This document shows, one piece after another, positions 45,322-63,988 of a stretch of 64,000 nt of DNA; positions within the stretch are counted from its first letter, which is position 1, and every line of letters starts with the position of its first letter. Location of the stretch: NCBI GenBank assembly GCA_027972325.1, contig JAPMOS010000111.1, positions 1-64,000 on the forward strand, given 5' to 3'. The notes beneath the pieces were generated by a model. The model searched no databases. It worked only from the letters and a program-made list of their open reading frames with translations, and was not told the origin of the DNA. The position numbers and the translations under genes were made by a program. The DNA is from Paratrimastix pyriformis. Taxonomy: Eukaryota; Preaxostyla; Paratrimastigidae.

Positions 45322-48320
45322 TTAGCAAACGAGTTCAATCGAGTCAGCGGGCTCGTCTCGGCATGGGGCCACCCGGATCAGAACTCGGAGATGCTGCTGC
45401 TCCACAAATCTTGCAGCCTGGCGGCGTGCAACCTCGAGCACCTCGTCCAAGTCCTCGGGTGAGTTGCAGGGCAGGTAGGCCAGCAGGGCCGAGAGGAACA
45501 TGGAAACCTCGGTGTCTGTCGCCCCATCGGCCGAAGCCACCACCCGCTCCAGGCCGCCACCACCCGCGGGGGCATCGGGGCGCAGGTGGCGCTGAAGGAA
45601 GCGCCCCGTGTCCACCGCGTGGGGCAGGCCCAGCACCGCCACCAGGCGCGGCAGGCGGTTGGGGCAGGCCCTGTCGATGCAGTGCTGCAGCTCCCGGGGG
45701 CTCAGGGCTGAGAGGAAGTCCTGGCGGGCGCTGATGGTGGCCATGAAAACAAGGACGTTGGGCCGGGTCTCCGCCAAGGCCTCGACCGTTGCTGTTTGTG
45801 GTAGTGGGTGGTGGTTGCGAGCATCAGCACCATCATCAACACCCGCAGCAACAAAGGGGCGTGAAAGACAGCCCTTTGACGAGGGCCGGGAGCATCAACG
45901 ATGGGGAGGATGGAGAGAGAGGAAGGAAGGAGGAGGGCACACCTTGTACCGAGGCCGGCGATGCTTCGCTGAGGACGACAGTTGAGACCAAGAGGTTTCC
46001 CCAACACTTGGAGGAACACCACGAGTGGGGGCGCAGATGTGGGGATTAAGACACAGAGAGTGAGCGCCACGCCACGGGGTCACCCTGGCAATTTGGGGGG
46101 CAATGCCAGCACAGGTAGAAATGGCTGCGTAAAACAGAAGACAGGCGCGCATGACGTGGGGCAGTGAGTGTGCATTAGGTGACGGACGGGATCAATCCGG
46201 AGCTCGCGTCTTTCCGCCGGCCTGAGCTTCACCCCTCGTTGTTCAGCGTCTTTGGATTCGGACGTCACCACGACCACCCTCAGAGGAGGCTGCTTGGATG
46301 GCAGGGCCTGACGGCACAAGGCTGGAGCTTCCTCCGGCTGGTAACTGGCCCTTCGTCAAAGGGCGGCAACGCCGCGCAGTTGATGTCGTCGCGGAGGACA
46401 AGGTCAACTGTCCCATCGCAGCCGAAAGAGTCTGTACAAAACACCACGGGCAGAGCCGAGGGCGCCTCTCTCCGGCCTCGGAGCAGGCAATGAACACAGA
46501 AGCCAGGCAGGCCGCAAGACTCATCAAACCGGTGCAGGGGAACATCGGCAAGCATGCGGGTGGCGGCGCTCTGGAGGATGAGCGGACAGGACAGCCGGGT
46601 CTCGAAGTCTGGCAAGACGAGGGCCGGTTCGAACAGGCGCATCTTTGTCGGAGAGAGAACAGGCCGTGTATCTGAGAGGGCGCAGGCCATGCGACTGCAT
46701 TCCTGGCAGGCCCACCCTTGGTGGAACTGGAGCCGGGAGGTTGGCCACGGGCGGCGGAATTCGTGGTCCCGCTGCCGAACGGCGCCCGCCAAGTCGCGCA
46801 GGCGGACCCCCGGAAAATGCGCTTGCAGGCTTCTCGTCGATTGAACCAAATCGGTCGTCGTGGGCACTGCGGGCCGGTGCCCCGCGTACGCGAGCCACTG
46901 GGGCGCGACATATGATTGGGTCAGAGCGGTCAGGGCCGCACCGGGCCGGGAGACGTCGCCATTGCCCAGGGCGTGCAGATACTGGTCGAGGGCCTGGCTT
47001 CCCTCAAAGTGACCCACGAGGCGCCGACCATCGCGGAGGGCCGTCCAGAGGGAGTGCAGGAAGATGTCAGGCGGAAGACATCCAGAGGCTCCGAAGGGCA
47101 GCCGGTGCAGGACGGCCAGCGGTGCGAACCCGGCCTGGGCGAAGATGGCAAGGAGGTCCGAGGCCTGCATAGCACGCAGTCGGGGCGTCTGGGGCGTGCG
47201 GAGGATGAGGGCGTCCCGGGTGCTGGGACACTCCAGCAGCAGCACGTCGGGCCGATAGGCCACCAGGTGGGCTGCATATGATGGGGAGGGGAGGGGTGAG
47301 TGTCCAGGCGCACCTTCACCAGACGTGCCATCATGCCGCACAAGGTGTCTGTACAGACCGAGGAGTCTGGATGGAGTTGCGTCTTCAAGCATCACTGTTC
47401 GAACAGCCGGGCCCTATCGTCACAGGGGGAGAGAAGATGCTTTGTAATTGTCAGCACGGTAGAGGATATGCGAAGAATATCGAACTTGACTGGGGAGGCA
47501 GACCGCGGAAGGAAACTTGGGGGACTCGTCCCTCGTGGTGGGTGCACCGCCGTTGCTGCAGGTCAGCAGCACCACCATCACATCCCGACCAGCGTTATCA
47601 TCAGTGCGGGTTGTCGGCTCCGCCGGAAGAGGAAGCGGGCCCGCCTCGCTGGGCAGCGGCGGGACCACATTCAGCTCGCCATATGCCGAAACCCAGTAGG
47701 GCAGGGGGGCATTTTGGCCGATGCGGCCAAGGAAGGGGCACACTGATTGGATCCACACTTGGCCCCCGCATGAGAGGCGCTCCAGAGCCGGGCAGAGGAG
47801 CAGGGCGTGTGTGGACGGAGCGGGCGATGAAGAGACCGAGGCCAAGGCAATGCGAAGGGACCGCAGCACGGGAAGCTCAATGATGGGCGGCGGGTCGAGG
47901 ATCCCCGGCGAGCGGAAGCTGAGATCGTTCAGGGTCTGGCCGACGGGCCCCCGCAGGAATGCAAAAAGGGCCTTCACTTCATCCATGGCATTGGGGCCGC
48001 GGAGGGCAGCCAGTCTGTGAAGGGGAGCTCGTGATGTGATCGTAGGAAATCCCTCTGCCACGACCAGCTCGGCCAGCAAGGGAGTGTCCAGATCCAGGCT
48101 GCGCATGGCCGACCCGCCAAGTTCGAGGGTGCGCAGCCCGGGGCCGCTGAGCCGGGTCGTCTCGGGACAGTTGGCCTGAGTCAGTGCCAGACGGGTCACC
48201 GTGGGGGCAAGTCGGAGGAGTTTGAGGCCGAGCCAAAGCCGACGCACGGATGGTGGCAGGGCTTCGAGGAGACCCGTCCCTGGTGCATTCCCGGTGGCAT
48301 CGATGATGGTGACCTGGGGC

Positions 48321-49435
48321 CCCATGGTGCCGGGCAACCTCGCTGGGCGAAGACCGATTTTTGGGCCCCTGAAATCCACCGAATTGAAGATCGTTGGCAG
48401 CTCTACTTCACAGCGCGGGATCTTTCGGGCCGTCTGTGCATCGGTGTTGCATACAGCAATGGCTCGGTCTTTGGGCCGTACACCGATTCGGGGGCCTGTC
48501 TGGTGCGCGACCCCAACGTGGGCTTTATCGATGCCACCGTGACCCGCGACGCCAATGGGGAGAACTACCTGATCTGGAAGGAGGACGATAACGGTCCGCA
48601 CTGCTCCCCAGGGGTACTCACCGTCGATTCGGGCAGATGTTGGGATTGAGCACTGCCACATCTGGCTGCAGCGGATGTACCCCGACGGGTTGACGATGGA
48701 CCCGACTTCAGACCGGACTCTGCTCATCATCAACGACCTGCCCTGGGAGGTCTGGGGTACCATCCCCCGGGGTGATGTCAACGCACCACCCTCCCACCAC
48801 CCCTCCGCCATTTTCAGGGGCCCATCGTGGAGGCTCCCTGGATCGTCCAGCGCGACGGGTTTTACTACATGTTCTACTCCGCGTCTGTCTATACCCCCCA
48901 TCCACTCATCCAACCATCAACAGCATCAGCATCAGCATCAGCATCAGCATCAGCATCAGCATCACATCCACCATCATCCAATCATCCAATCATCATCAAC
49001 CCTTCTTCGCCAACCCGCCCTCTTTTTCCGGCACTCCACAGCAACGCCTGCTGGAACGAGAGCTACTCGGTTGGTGTGGCCCGGGCCCCACGGCTGACAG
49101 GCCCCTGGGTCAAGCAGCCCACACCCGTGCTCAGGGCCAATGACCACTGGGCGGGTCCGGGCCACTGCGCCGTCATCCAAACCAGCGAGCCCGTCCCGCG
49201 CTGGGTCATGCTCTACCACAGCTGGATGCGGCCCCAGATCGGGTGGGATTACAAGGTCTGACCCCCCCCGGCGGTGCCGGTGGTGCCGGGGGGAAGTCGA
49301 CGCCGTCCTCATTCTGGATTTTCCACCCGCCACCAGCGTCTCTTCCTCCAAGATGAAGTGCACTGGGACGTTGCCACGGGGTGGCCATACATGGACGGGG
49401 GCTCGCCTTCCTGGGGGCCCATGCCCGTCCCTTAG
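48321..49435 (+). pseudogene. GH43-type glycosidase, 5'-truncated
   Basis: The reading frame enters at the insert edge: RWAKTDFWAPEIHRIEDRWQ then LYFTARD, GVAYSNGSVFGPYTDSGA and DATVTRDANGENYLIWKEDD. After a short intron it continues IWLQRMYPDGLTMDP, then VEAPWIVQRDGFYYMFYSAS, NACWNESYSVGVARAPRLTG and AGPGHCAVIQTSEPVP. The last exon reads DEVHWDVATGWPYMDGGSPS and stops at 49433. The FWAPE block, the VEAP(W) glutamate region and the YMFYSA block are typical of family 43 arabinanases/xylosidases, which cleave plant-type polysaccharides. The first blade(s), including the usual catalytic Asp near the N-terminus, are missing. The intron at 48886-49043 contains (CAGCAT)n. Introns show it is a eukaryotic copy. 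Confidence 0.8.
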
Positions 49436-49682
49436 AGGCTCCATCCCGAATGTTGATTCTGTATGATTTCTTTTCTTTCTCTTCTTTTCCCGTGCTTTCG
49501 TATATTTTTGTGTTGGTTGGCGATGAGCTTTCGTGGGCCCGTTCTTAAAGGCCCCGACCTCAGTGTTATTTGTTTTTCTTCTCTTCGGAGCGACGCAAAA
49601 TAACAATCTGGTCTTCTCCGCGCTCGTCCTCTCTGGGGAATTGAGAAATTCTTTTTTGGAAGATTTGTTCGGCAGACTGACT

Positions 49683-49965
49683 CAAAACCTGCAGGGAGGG
49701 GGGTGGGGTCTCAGGTCGCTGCTCTTCCCGTCTCCTTCTTCCTGCTTTGCTTTCGCCAGGATGGCGGCACTGCCCAAGCGGGACTACATCTGGGCCTGAC
49801 GCTGGGCCTCAAGCGCTGAAGTGGCTGGGGATGAGGTGATATTTTGTGAAATCGGGTTGGGTAATGGGGGAAATGGGAGTAAAACCTTTTGTGAACTCTT
49901 CTCGATTGCGATTATCTAGTTAGCCTCCTACGAGGCTGCATTAACACGAGACTGACTGACTGACT
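49683..49965 (+). mobile_element. LINE 3' end, 5'-truncated copy
   Basis: Matches 53556-53838 almost base for base (one substitution and one 2-base indel seen). It begins AAAACCTGCAGGGAGGGGG and ends with a hairpin GCCTC-CTAC-GAGGC, TGCATTAACACGA and a (GACT)n tail. The left flank ends GACTGACTC and the tail itself ends GACTGACTC, so the insertion site shared the tail sequence. Only the last 280 bases of the element are present, and it must be recent. Confidence 0.88.
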
Positions 49966-50040
49966 CGCACAATTCAAAAGATCGATCGAGTCAGCCACCC
50001 CGGGATCGTTCTGCTCAACGCCGGATCACGCGACCGCGTC

Positions 50041-50750
50041 ATGTTGAAGATCGAGTTTCGTTCTGACACCTTCACTCTGCCGACAGCCGCCATGCGGAAG
50101 GCCATGTGCGAGGCTGAAGTCGGCGATGATGTTGCTGGTGAGGACCCGACCATGAATCGCCTTCAAGACTTTGCTGCCGAACTTTTGGGGAAGGAGGCAG
50201 CACTCTTCGTTCCGAGCGGTACCTTTGGCAACCAACTGTGTGTGATGACCCACTGTGTCCCTGGTAACGAGGTGATCGTCTCTGAGTCAGCCCATGTGAT
50301 CGAGCATGAAGCAGGGGCCGCGGGCCGTCTTTCCGGTGTCAACTTCAGGGCGATCTCTCCACGCGGAGGCCATTATATCACAGCAGATGAGATCAAGCTG
50401 CGAATTCGAGCTCAGGAAGACATTCACTTCCCTGCCACCGGCCTCATCTGGCTCGAGGTCCCGCCGGGTTTTCGAGTTTCTCGTGGTCGACCTAACTCTC
50501 GCGTAGAACGCACTTTCGGACGGGACGGTGATGCCCGTGGCCGAGATGGAAGCCGTCAAGGCCCTGGCCGACCGATTTGGCATTCCTGTTCATCTGGACG
50601 GGGCACGGGTCTGTGGCAAACATTTCTTCTCTGCTTCGGTTGACTGAACCCCCGGGGACGTATCGACCTCTGCAGCTCTTCAATGCGGCTCTGGCCCTGG
50701 GGGTGGACGCCAAGGAGATCGTCCGCCACTGCACCTCAGTCAGTTTCTGC
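50041..50750 (+). pseudogene. L-threonine aldolase, 3'-truncated
   Basis: Three exons: 50041-50457, 50507-50608 and 50676-50750, with GT-AG introns of 49 and 67 bases. The product starts MLKIEFRSDTFTLPTAAMRK, has AALFVPSGTFGNQLCVMTHC, then after intron 1 NALSDGTVMPVAEMEAVKAL and IPVHLDGAR, and after intron 2 LFNAALALGVDAKEIVRHC. These are the hallmark blocks of fold-type I PLP-dependent threonine aldolases, which cleave L-threonine or allo-threonine to glycine and acetaldehyde. The gene stops at SVSFC, at the edge of the 2.43-kb insert, just before the SKG block that carries the PLP-binding lysine. This copy should therefore be inactive. A full-length source gene presumably exists elsewhere in the genome. 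Confidence 0.92.
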
Positions 50751-52469
50751 GTTAGGGCAGCTCCGCCGCACATCGACGGACCCCGTGACCGCCGCCACCA
50801 ACGGGGCACAGCAGCTCTCGTAGATGCGCATGTCCGGGGCTGGTTTCGGGGGTAATGAGGAAGTGGAAGATGCTGCGTCGTGGGACAGACCAAGGGGTGA
50901 ACGCAGTTCGATCGACGAGAGGGGCAGGTGGGCCTGGCAATCGATGCAGAGGGGTGCTTGAGGAGCCGGTGCAGTGCTGCCTGGTTCCCTGATGGTGATG
51001 CTGACGGAGCGAAGCCAGGGGCAACGCAGGGAGAGCCCGACCAGGGACGCGGGCACACTCAGGGAGAGCTCCTGCACCTGGGGCAGATCAAGGGTGATGG
51101 CCTTCAGGTCAGTGCGCAGCTGGAGATGGCACCGACGAAGCTTGGCCAGAGACATGGTCACCACAGGATCCGCTGTGATCGTCAAGCGGCCAGAGAGGGA
51201 GACCAGCACCGGGCCCACCTCAGCCAGGTCCTCGGGGGTGGTCAAGGCCACATTGGGCCCCAGGTGGAGCTCCGCCAGCCTGGGGCAGGCCTGAGCCAGA
51301 CTCCTCATGAAGGCCTCCATCCCGTCGGGGGTCTGGGAGGTGCTCGGGATCAGCTCGAGGTGCGTCAGGTTGGGCAGGTGCCCCAGCAGGGCCGGCACGT
51401 CCGCGGGGTGGCACTGCAGGGCCAAACGCCGCACGCGGGCGGGCAGGAAGAGCGACTGGCGGCCTTCCTCATGGCCCGCCCATGCCCCTGTCGGATCACC
51501 GCCGCCAATGGTCACCTTCACGGACTCGTCCACGTCCGCACTCTCCACCTCGGTGATCTGGGCCCCCGCGGGGGCACACCCGGCCAGCCCGAAGCAGCCC
51601 ATGTCGGTCAGTTGGCAGTAGAGGTGCCGCAACCGGGGCAGACGGCCTCGAGCTCCCTGGTAAAGGCGACGGGCACCTTGGTTGAGAAGTGGGGCATCCC
51701 CAGGACGACCAGGTTGGGACACTGGTGCAGGATGGGCATGGGGGCGCCCATATTGGCCATCAGAAAGAGCGTCCGCAGGTTGGGCATGGGGGGCAACCAG
51801 AGCATTCTCTCATCGACACAGATCGAGAGGAACCTCAGCGACCCCGCGCACCGGCCGATGATGGCCCGCAGGGGTGGCTGGACAGCACCCGGCCAGGGGG
51901 GAATGACAGCCGCGCGGAGCTCCGACCCTCGGGGGCAGTCGGTCCGCGGGACCCCCTCCGGCCAGCAGAGTCGGGTGACGAGCCCCATGAGGCCCCTCAG
52001 GCGGTGGTTGATGGCCGAGAGGGTGCAGTGCATGGCCAGGGAGGCGTCCGCATCGGCCAGATGCAGCCACACGTCATCGGGCAGCTCCATCAAGCGGGGG
52101 AACGGACATACTGGCAAAATGGCAATTTTGGTGCTTGCCAGCTGCGATGCTGATGATGATGCGGTGGTGTTTGGCGGGAGAATATCTTGACCAGAGGGTC
52201 GACGGTCCGAATTCGTCATGGTGGCGATCTTTGGTGGAAATCGGAAAATGAGATGCACAGGAGGGAGAAATGGTACGCACCTTTCAAGAAACGGCTTTTT
52301 TCGGAAAATGGTGGAAACAAACAAAATCGGTCGGTTGTCCCGCTTGTGGATCTGCGCATGATGCCGGAGGGGAAAAGGGTGTTCAAAAACACACTGAAGG
52401 TCTGCATAATCTCTTCACTTGCATGAAGGTGTTTAAATTTCACTCGAATTGACTCCGCCACACCCATTC

Positions 52470-53838
52470 GCAGATTATTCGCCTCGTTCGATCATCAGTC
52501 ATGGCAAGAAATCGGATCCGGTTCCCACCAACGAAGATGCCAGAAAGAATATACTGAAGGCTTACATGCAACCCAATGGAGGACGGACCAAGACCAATGC
52601 CAGACAGCCAGTGGGGCCGGATCAAGCTGCTGCCGCAGGGCCGCCTCGTCCGTGAGCTGGTGGAGCTGGGCGAGAAGCTCCCAGAGACAAGGGAGGGGCA
52701 CCAGCGCATTGGCGAATGGGCCGGTGCCGCCGAGGCGGTCCTGAGGGACTATGGCCTGGGCAGAGGGGCCCGGCCTGGAGACGAGACGATCCGGTCCATT
52801 GGCATTGCCGCCTGGAAGGACATGGTCCGGAAGAAGGTGCGTGAGCACGTCGAGGCCCAGTGGCGCGCGAAGGTGGAGGATGCCCACTCACACCCGAGGC
52901 TGGCGCTCCTGCGGCAGGTCAAGCAGGACTATGGCCGCAGCGAGGCCTACCTGGACGACATGAGCCCGGCTGGGCGCCGAATTGCGGCCCAACTGCGCGC
53001 AGGGATGTACCGCGATGGTGAGTTCCTCCGAACCTGGAAGGGCAGACCTGAGGCGGAGCGCGGAGGAGCCTGCGTATGCTGCAGCGCGGGACCGCTCGAG
53101 GATGCCCAGCACATCATCCAGCAGTGCCCCGCCGATGAGGAGTTGCGCAAGAAGGCCTGGGACCGCCTCCATGCCGCTTTGGGGGCCCCGGACTGGGCCC
53201 GGCTGGAGGCCCTGGGCGCCGACAAGTGGCAGATCATGATCGGGAGGCCTGCGGCAGGCTGGGGACGGCCGACCATCGGGGCCGTCAACAGGATTGCGGG
53301 GACTTCCTGGCTCAGGCCCATGCGCTCCGGCTTCAACTGCTCCGGGAGCGTCGGGCAGGACCACCGCCAGTGGCCAGCGAGCGGGGGGCCCGGCGGGAGG
53401 CTACGTCGCGGCGACGGAGACGGCTGCCTGCTGCGCCCATCCAGCAGACTAGTGGCCACCACAACGAGGCCTCCTCTACATAACAATGGACTGAACCCCT
53501 CTCCTTTGCGGGTGGACGACGGCAGCGTCAGGCTCGCCGGATGGGCTCGTCCTCAAAACCTGCAGGGAGGGGGGTGGGGTCTCAGGTCGCTGCTCTTCCC
53601 GTCTCCTTCTCTTCCTGCTTTGCTTTCGCCAGGATGGCGGCACTGCCCAAGCGGGACTACATCTGGGCCTGACGCTGGGCCTCAAGCGCTGAAGTGGCTG
53701 GGGATGAGGTGATATTTTGTGAAATCGGGTTGGGAAATGGGGGAAATGGGAGTAAAACCTTTTGTGAACTCTTCTCGATTGCGATTATCTAGTTAGCCTC
53801 CTACGAGGCTGCATTAACACGAGACTGACTGACTGACT
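52470..53838 (+). mobile_element. Non-LTR retrotransposon (LINE), 5'-truncated
   Basis: An ORF from about 52576 to 53712 encodes the C-terminal region downstream of a reverse transcriptase. A basic helical part (AAWKDMVRKKVREHVEAQWR) is followed by LRAGMYRDGEFLRTWKGRPE and a Cys-His cluster CVCCSAGPLEDAQHIIQQC, the zinc-knuckle-like end common in LINE ORF2 proteins. No polymerase or endonuclease domain is present, so this is a truncated copy. It ends in the hairpin GCCTC-CTAC-GAGGC, TGCATTAACACGA and GACTGACTGACTG. The 5' limit is uncertain; it lies shortly upstream of the F-box/LRR pseudogene start (52219, opposite strand). Confidence 0.82.
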
Positions 53839-53839
53839 G

Positions 53840-54240
53840 CCAAGCGGACAATTCGGGTTCTTCCGGCAGTGTCGGGTTTTGCCTGCTGGACGGGCTTTCG
53901 GGAACCCTCTCAATCTCAAAGCTTCCTCCGTCTCAACTCACTCCCACAGAGCTTACTTCGCGATCGCACCATTAGCTAATTCAGATCTCGCGAAGGCGAC
54001 CCACGGCAGAAATGGCAAATGAATTTCATACATACTTCAACACAGTTTTTCCACAGTTTTTCCACAGAGTGTAGGATGAATTACCCGCAGACCTGTGCCC
54101 CACGAAGCCCCATCCATCCAGGGTTGTTGTGTGTGGAGCCGGGTTGTGGGTCAGCACCTCCGCAGCGTCCCCGAGGAATCGGTTGTTCTTTCTGTCGGCC
54201 GGGTGTGGCGTTTCCCCTCACAGGTCACGTGACCCGTTCC
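53840..54240. other. No gene seen
   Basis: Intergenic DNA between the LINE and the next minus-strand exon. Two AGTTTTTCCAC units lie at about 54043-54067. Confidence 0.4.
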
Positions 54241-54244
54241 ACCT

Positions 54245-54660
54245 CCTCGTCCAACCCACCTCCGCGCATGCTGTGAACACCTCGCCGTCCCGCCCCAACG
54301 GCGAGCCGTGTCGGGCATCGGCATGGGCGAGGTCGACACGAGCGGATTCGGAGTTTGCTTCGCCTTGGTAAGGAAGCCATCGATCGGCCTCAGCGTCGAG
54401 GGGAGTGTTTGTGCCTGCGCAGTTGATGGTGCAGCCGGGGCTGTTGTAGGTGCCTGGTCCCCGTTCGCTTCCCCCCGCTTCCGCAGGTGGTCCTCTTCTG
54501 TCCAGTGAGCTCCCACCAGCTCGTATGCCCATGTCGTCTCGTGGCCGATTTGGCCTTGGGTTGGGCGACCGATTTGGCCTTGGGTTCGGCGACCGATTTT
54601 TCGGTATGTCACCTGGGTTGGGCAAACTGCCCCCCCCCACCCCCACCCCCGCCCCTTTTC
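54245..54660 (-). CDS. Possible exon, unknown protein
   Basis: A minus-strand frame reads TTWAYELVGAHWTEEDHLRK, then Thr/Ala/Pro-rich sequence and RPIDGFLTKAKQTPNPLVST. The 5' side has two copies of CGATTTGGCCTTGGGTT (54549-54585). It may be a terminal exon of a gene shared with the exons at 54.7-55.2 kb. No domain recognised. Confidence 0.4.
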
Positions 54661-54738
54661 CCGTCACATGATGGGAAGCGGGCGCGCTGTACCCGGGTGG
54701 ATCCGCAGAGCCCAGTGCCAGAGGGGGGATGGGTGGGG

Positions 54739-55244
54739 GATCACCAACGCGAACGGTCATTCGTCGATTTTTTGCGGCGTGGCAGGAGGGAGTGGAGGGT
54801 GATCTTACAGGGCACCGTCCGCAGGAGCATCTGGAGGGCATCCTCCCCCCCCACCTCCAGCGCATGGAGCAGCGGCACGGCCGGACAGGATGCTCTGTTG
54901 GGTCCGACCAGCCGCTCGAATGCAGGAGATCATGCCCACCACGGCTGTGGGCGGGCAAAAATTGGCCCACGGAAGGCAAAGCCAGGCGGGGACAGGGAAA
55001 TGCAAGCATTTCACAGTGGGTATGGGGCTCATTCTCCCGCAGAAGGATGAGAGGATGACGATGTTGTGGACTCGGACGATGACACAAAGCCGATGCGTTT
55101 CTCGACATCCAGCTTTTTCTGGTGCTGTTCGATGGATTGGATCAGGGCCTCTCGTTCGGGGGAGGATGCCGACGAGGTCTGGGGGGATTGTTGCGTTTGT
55201 TGATTTCTGTGCGACGGAAGGTGGAAAATAGAAGAGATGAACAA
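54739..55244 (-). CDS. Small Ser/Gln-rich protein, partial
   Basis: The exon at about 55215-55035 reads NQQTQQSPQTSSASSPEREA, then LIQSIEQHQKKLDVEKRIGF and a Ser-rich end. After an intron the exon at about 54930-54757 reads RLVGPNRASCPAVPLLHALE, VGGEDALQMLLRTVPCKITL and RKKSTNDRSRW, then stop. It is globular in style but of unknown family. The start was not located; it is divergent from the uL23 gene and may share its promoter region. Confidence 0.45.
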
Positions 55245-55486
55245 TCAGGCAGCCAGACCGGAGCCGGACAATGATATCTTCGAGATCCTCAACTCCCAAG
55301 GCTATTTGGGTTGGCTTCTTATGTATCATCGTTGACCCGATCTGAAGGGTTCGAGAGTTGATAAAGGAGTAATGCCTTTGCCCTGTTCGGGGTTCCTTTT
55401 TTCTTCGAGTTCGAAGTGGCGGATAGCCTCTCCAACCGGCAAGGTACTTGCCTTCGAGCCCGCTCAGCCAGCTTAGCGAATCAAAA

Positions 55487-56114
55487 ATGGTGAAGAAGGA
55501 AGGGACTGGTTTGTTTCCTTAGCCCTCGCCGCTCCTATTTGCTCACGTTTCTTTGCTTCCTTTCGCATCTATTATACCCTGATTCGCTTGTTGGTTTCCG
55601 ACCTTGTTCCTATTATTCCATATCATCTCTCCCCCCTTCTGCTGTCGCCTCGGATTCGGTCTTAACCCACCACAGCAGTTCATGCTCGTAAGGTGAGGAC
55701 CTCTGTTCACTTCTTCCGCCCAAAGACCCTCGCCCTCACCCGCAACCCCAAGTACCGCCGCCATGCCATTAACCACGCCAACAAGATGGACTCCTTCCAG
55801 GTTATCCGTCACCCCCTGACCACCGAGTCTGCCATGCAGCAGGTGGAGAACCACAACACCCTGGTCTTCATTGTTGACCGGCGGGCCAACAAGTGCCAGA
55901 TTCGCCGCGCCATCCAGTCCCTCTACTCTGTTAAGGCTGACCGCATTAACACCCTCATTCGGTCTGTCTCGATTCAGTATACGTCGAACTGGTCACTCAA
56001 ACACCACCTTCTCCCCTTCCTCTCACCAGCCCTGATGGCCAGAAGAAGGCCTACGTCCGCCTGACTGGCGATTACGACACCATGCAGGTTGCGGGCAAGA
56101 TCGGCCTCATCTAA
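55487..56114 (+). CDS. RPL23A: Ribosomal protein uL23 (L23a)
   Basis: Three exons fit perfectly: 55487-55508, 55676-55961 and 56030-56114, with GT-AG introns of 167 and 68 bases, giving 130 residues. The sequence [20 protein letters not shown] leads into [57 protein letters not shown] and the C-terminal [14 protein letters not shown]...GKIGLI. These are the classic L23a blocks. The protein sits at the peptide exit tunnel of the large ribosomal subunit and docks SRP and other nascent-chain factors. The basic N-terminal extension typical of animal and plant L23a is nearly absent, giving a short form. The first intron falls after only seven codons, a frequent position in ribosomal protein genes. 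Confidence 0.97.
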
Positions 56115-56355
56115 GCGTCGCTGAACGGCACAAATAGAGCTCACCGCTGGCAGTCCCACCCTCTTCTTGAGTGTTTCTTACTGGCAAAGCGTTCCGGGAC
56201 ACTTCACGTGGCTTGTCAGGATGGATGGGCCCTATTTTTTTTATGCGGCATGTCTTCGAAGGATCCGATATCATGTTTCTTTACAGTACACGACACAGCC
56301 CTTTTTCAAGTTAAAAAGCAAAAAGATACAAAGAGGTGCCTGTGCACATGCTTTC

Positions 56356-63647
<7,292 letters not shown>

Positions 63648-63988
63648 GCCGATGGGGAAAGCTAATCGAACGTGTTTATAGTACACAGGGGATTTGAAGA
63701 CTGTTCTGGATGCAATTCAAAAGGAGTTTCGTTCGTGATTGCCAGTCACCACCAATTATCCTGCCCGAGCCAAGTAGCGCACAAGCAAAGAATGACTACT
63801 AATGTTTGTTTTTTTCATCGAAATCCACGATACTGCAGGTGAGGATGGGTTCAAATTTCTTTCGGGGCACGACGTCACCACAAAACACAACAAGGGAGAG
63901 ACGGGACGACAGGTTGGAATGACAAGACGGTTCATTTCATGAAGGTCCCAATAAATCTCAAAAAAAAGACACTAGTAAAATTCATTTG

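Larger units (their letters stand above)
48321..50754 (+). other. 2.43-kb insert in the F-box/LRR pseudogene
   Basis: The pseudogene's exon 2 matches the intact paralogue up to GACCTGGGGC (ending 48320) and again from GGGCAGCTCC (starting 50755). The paralogue is contiguous here (GACTTGGGGCAGCTCC, around 42900). GGGC is present on both sides, as a 4-bp duplication or microhomology. The insert contains the 3' part of a GH43 gene, a short LINE 3' end and the 5' part of a threonine aldolase gene, all on the plus strand. Both genes are cut exactly at the insert edges. Confidence 0.9.
45322..52219 (-). pseudogene. Disrupted paralogue of the 39.7-44.4 kb F-box/LRR gene
   Basis: Exons correspond one-to-one with the intact gene: 52219-50891, 50839 onward, resuming at 48320-47497, then about 47269-46184 and 45791-45322. 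Much of the sequence is nearly identical (for example PSTSQTPDGM, PPSVRRL.LGLK, GPGLRTLELGG, QVWIQSVCPFL). Two defects are visible. A one-base deletion near 51635, relative to 43785, shifts exon 1. Exon 2 is split by a 2.43-kb insert at 48321-50754 that carries unrelated gene pieces in the opposite orientation. The exon 3 acceptor site also differs from the intact gene. The C-terminal module is present (NVLVFMATISARQDFLSALS). It cannot make the full protein as it stands. Confidence 0.85.

Noticed and set aside
50041-50748. Frameshifts in the threonine aldolase gene
   Set aside because: The apparent frame changes are explained by two GT-AG introns of 49 and 67 bases that restore the conserved sequence exactly.
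54151-55108. A 296-residue minus-strand ORF spanning two presumed exons
   Set aside because: Its frame is Pro/Arg/Ser-rich and disagrees with the better coding frames at 54757-54930 and 54270-54560.
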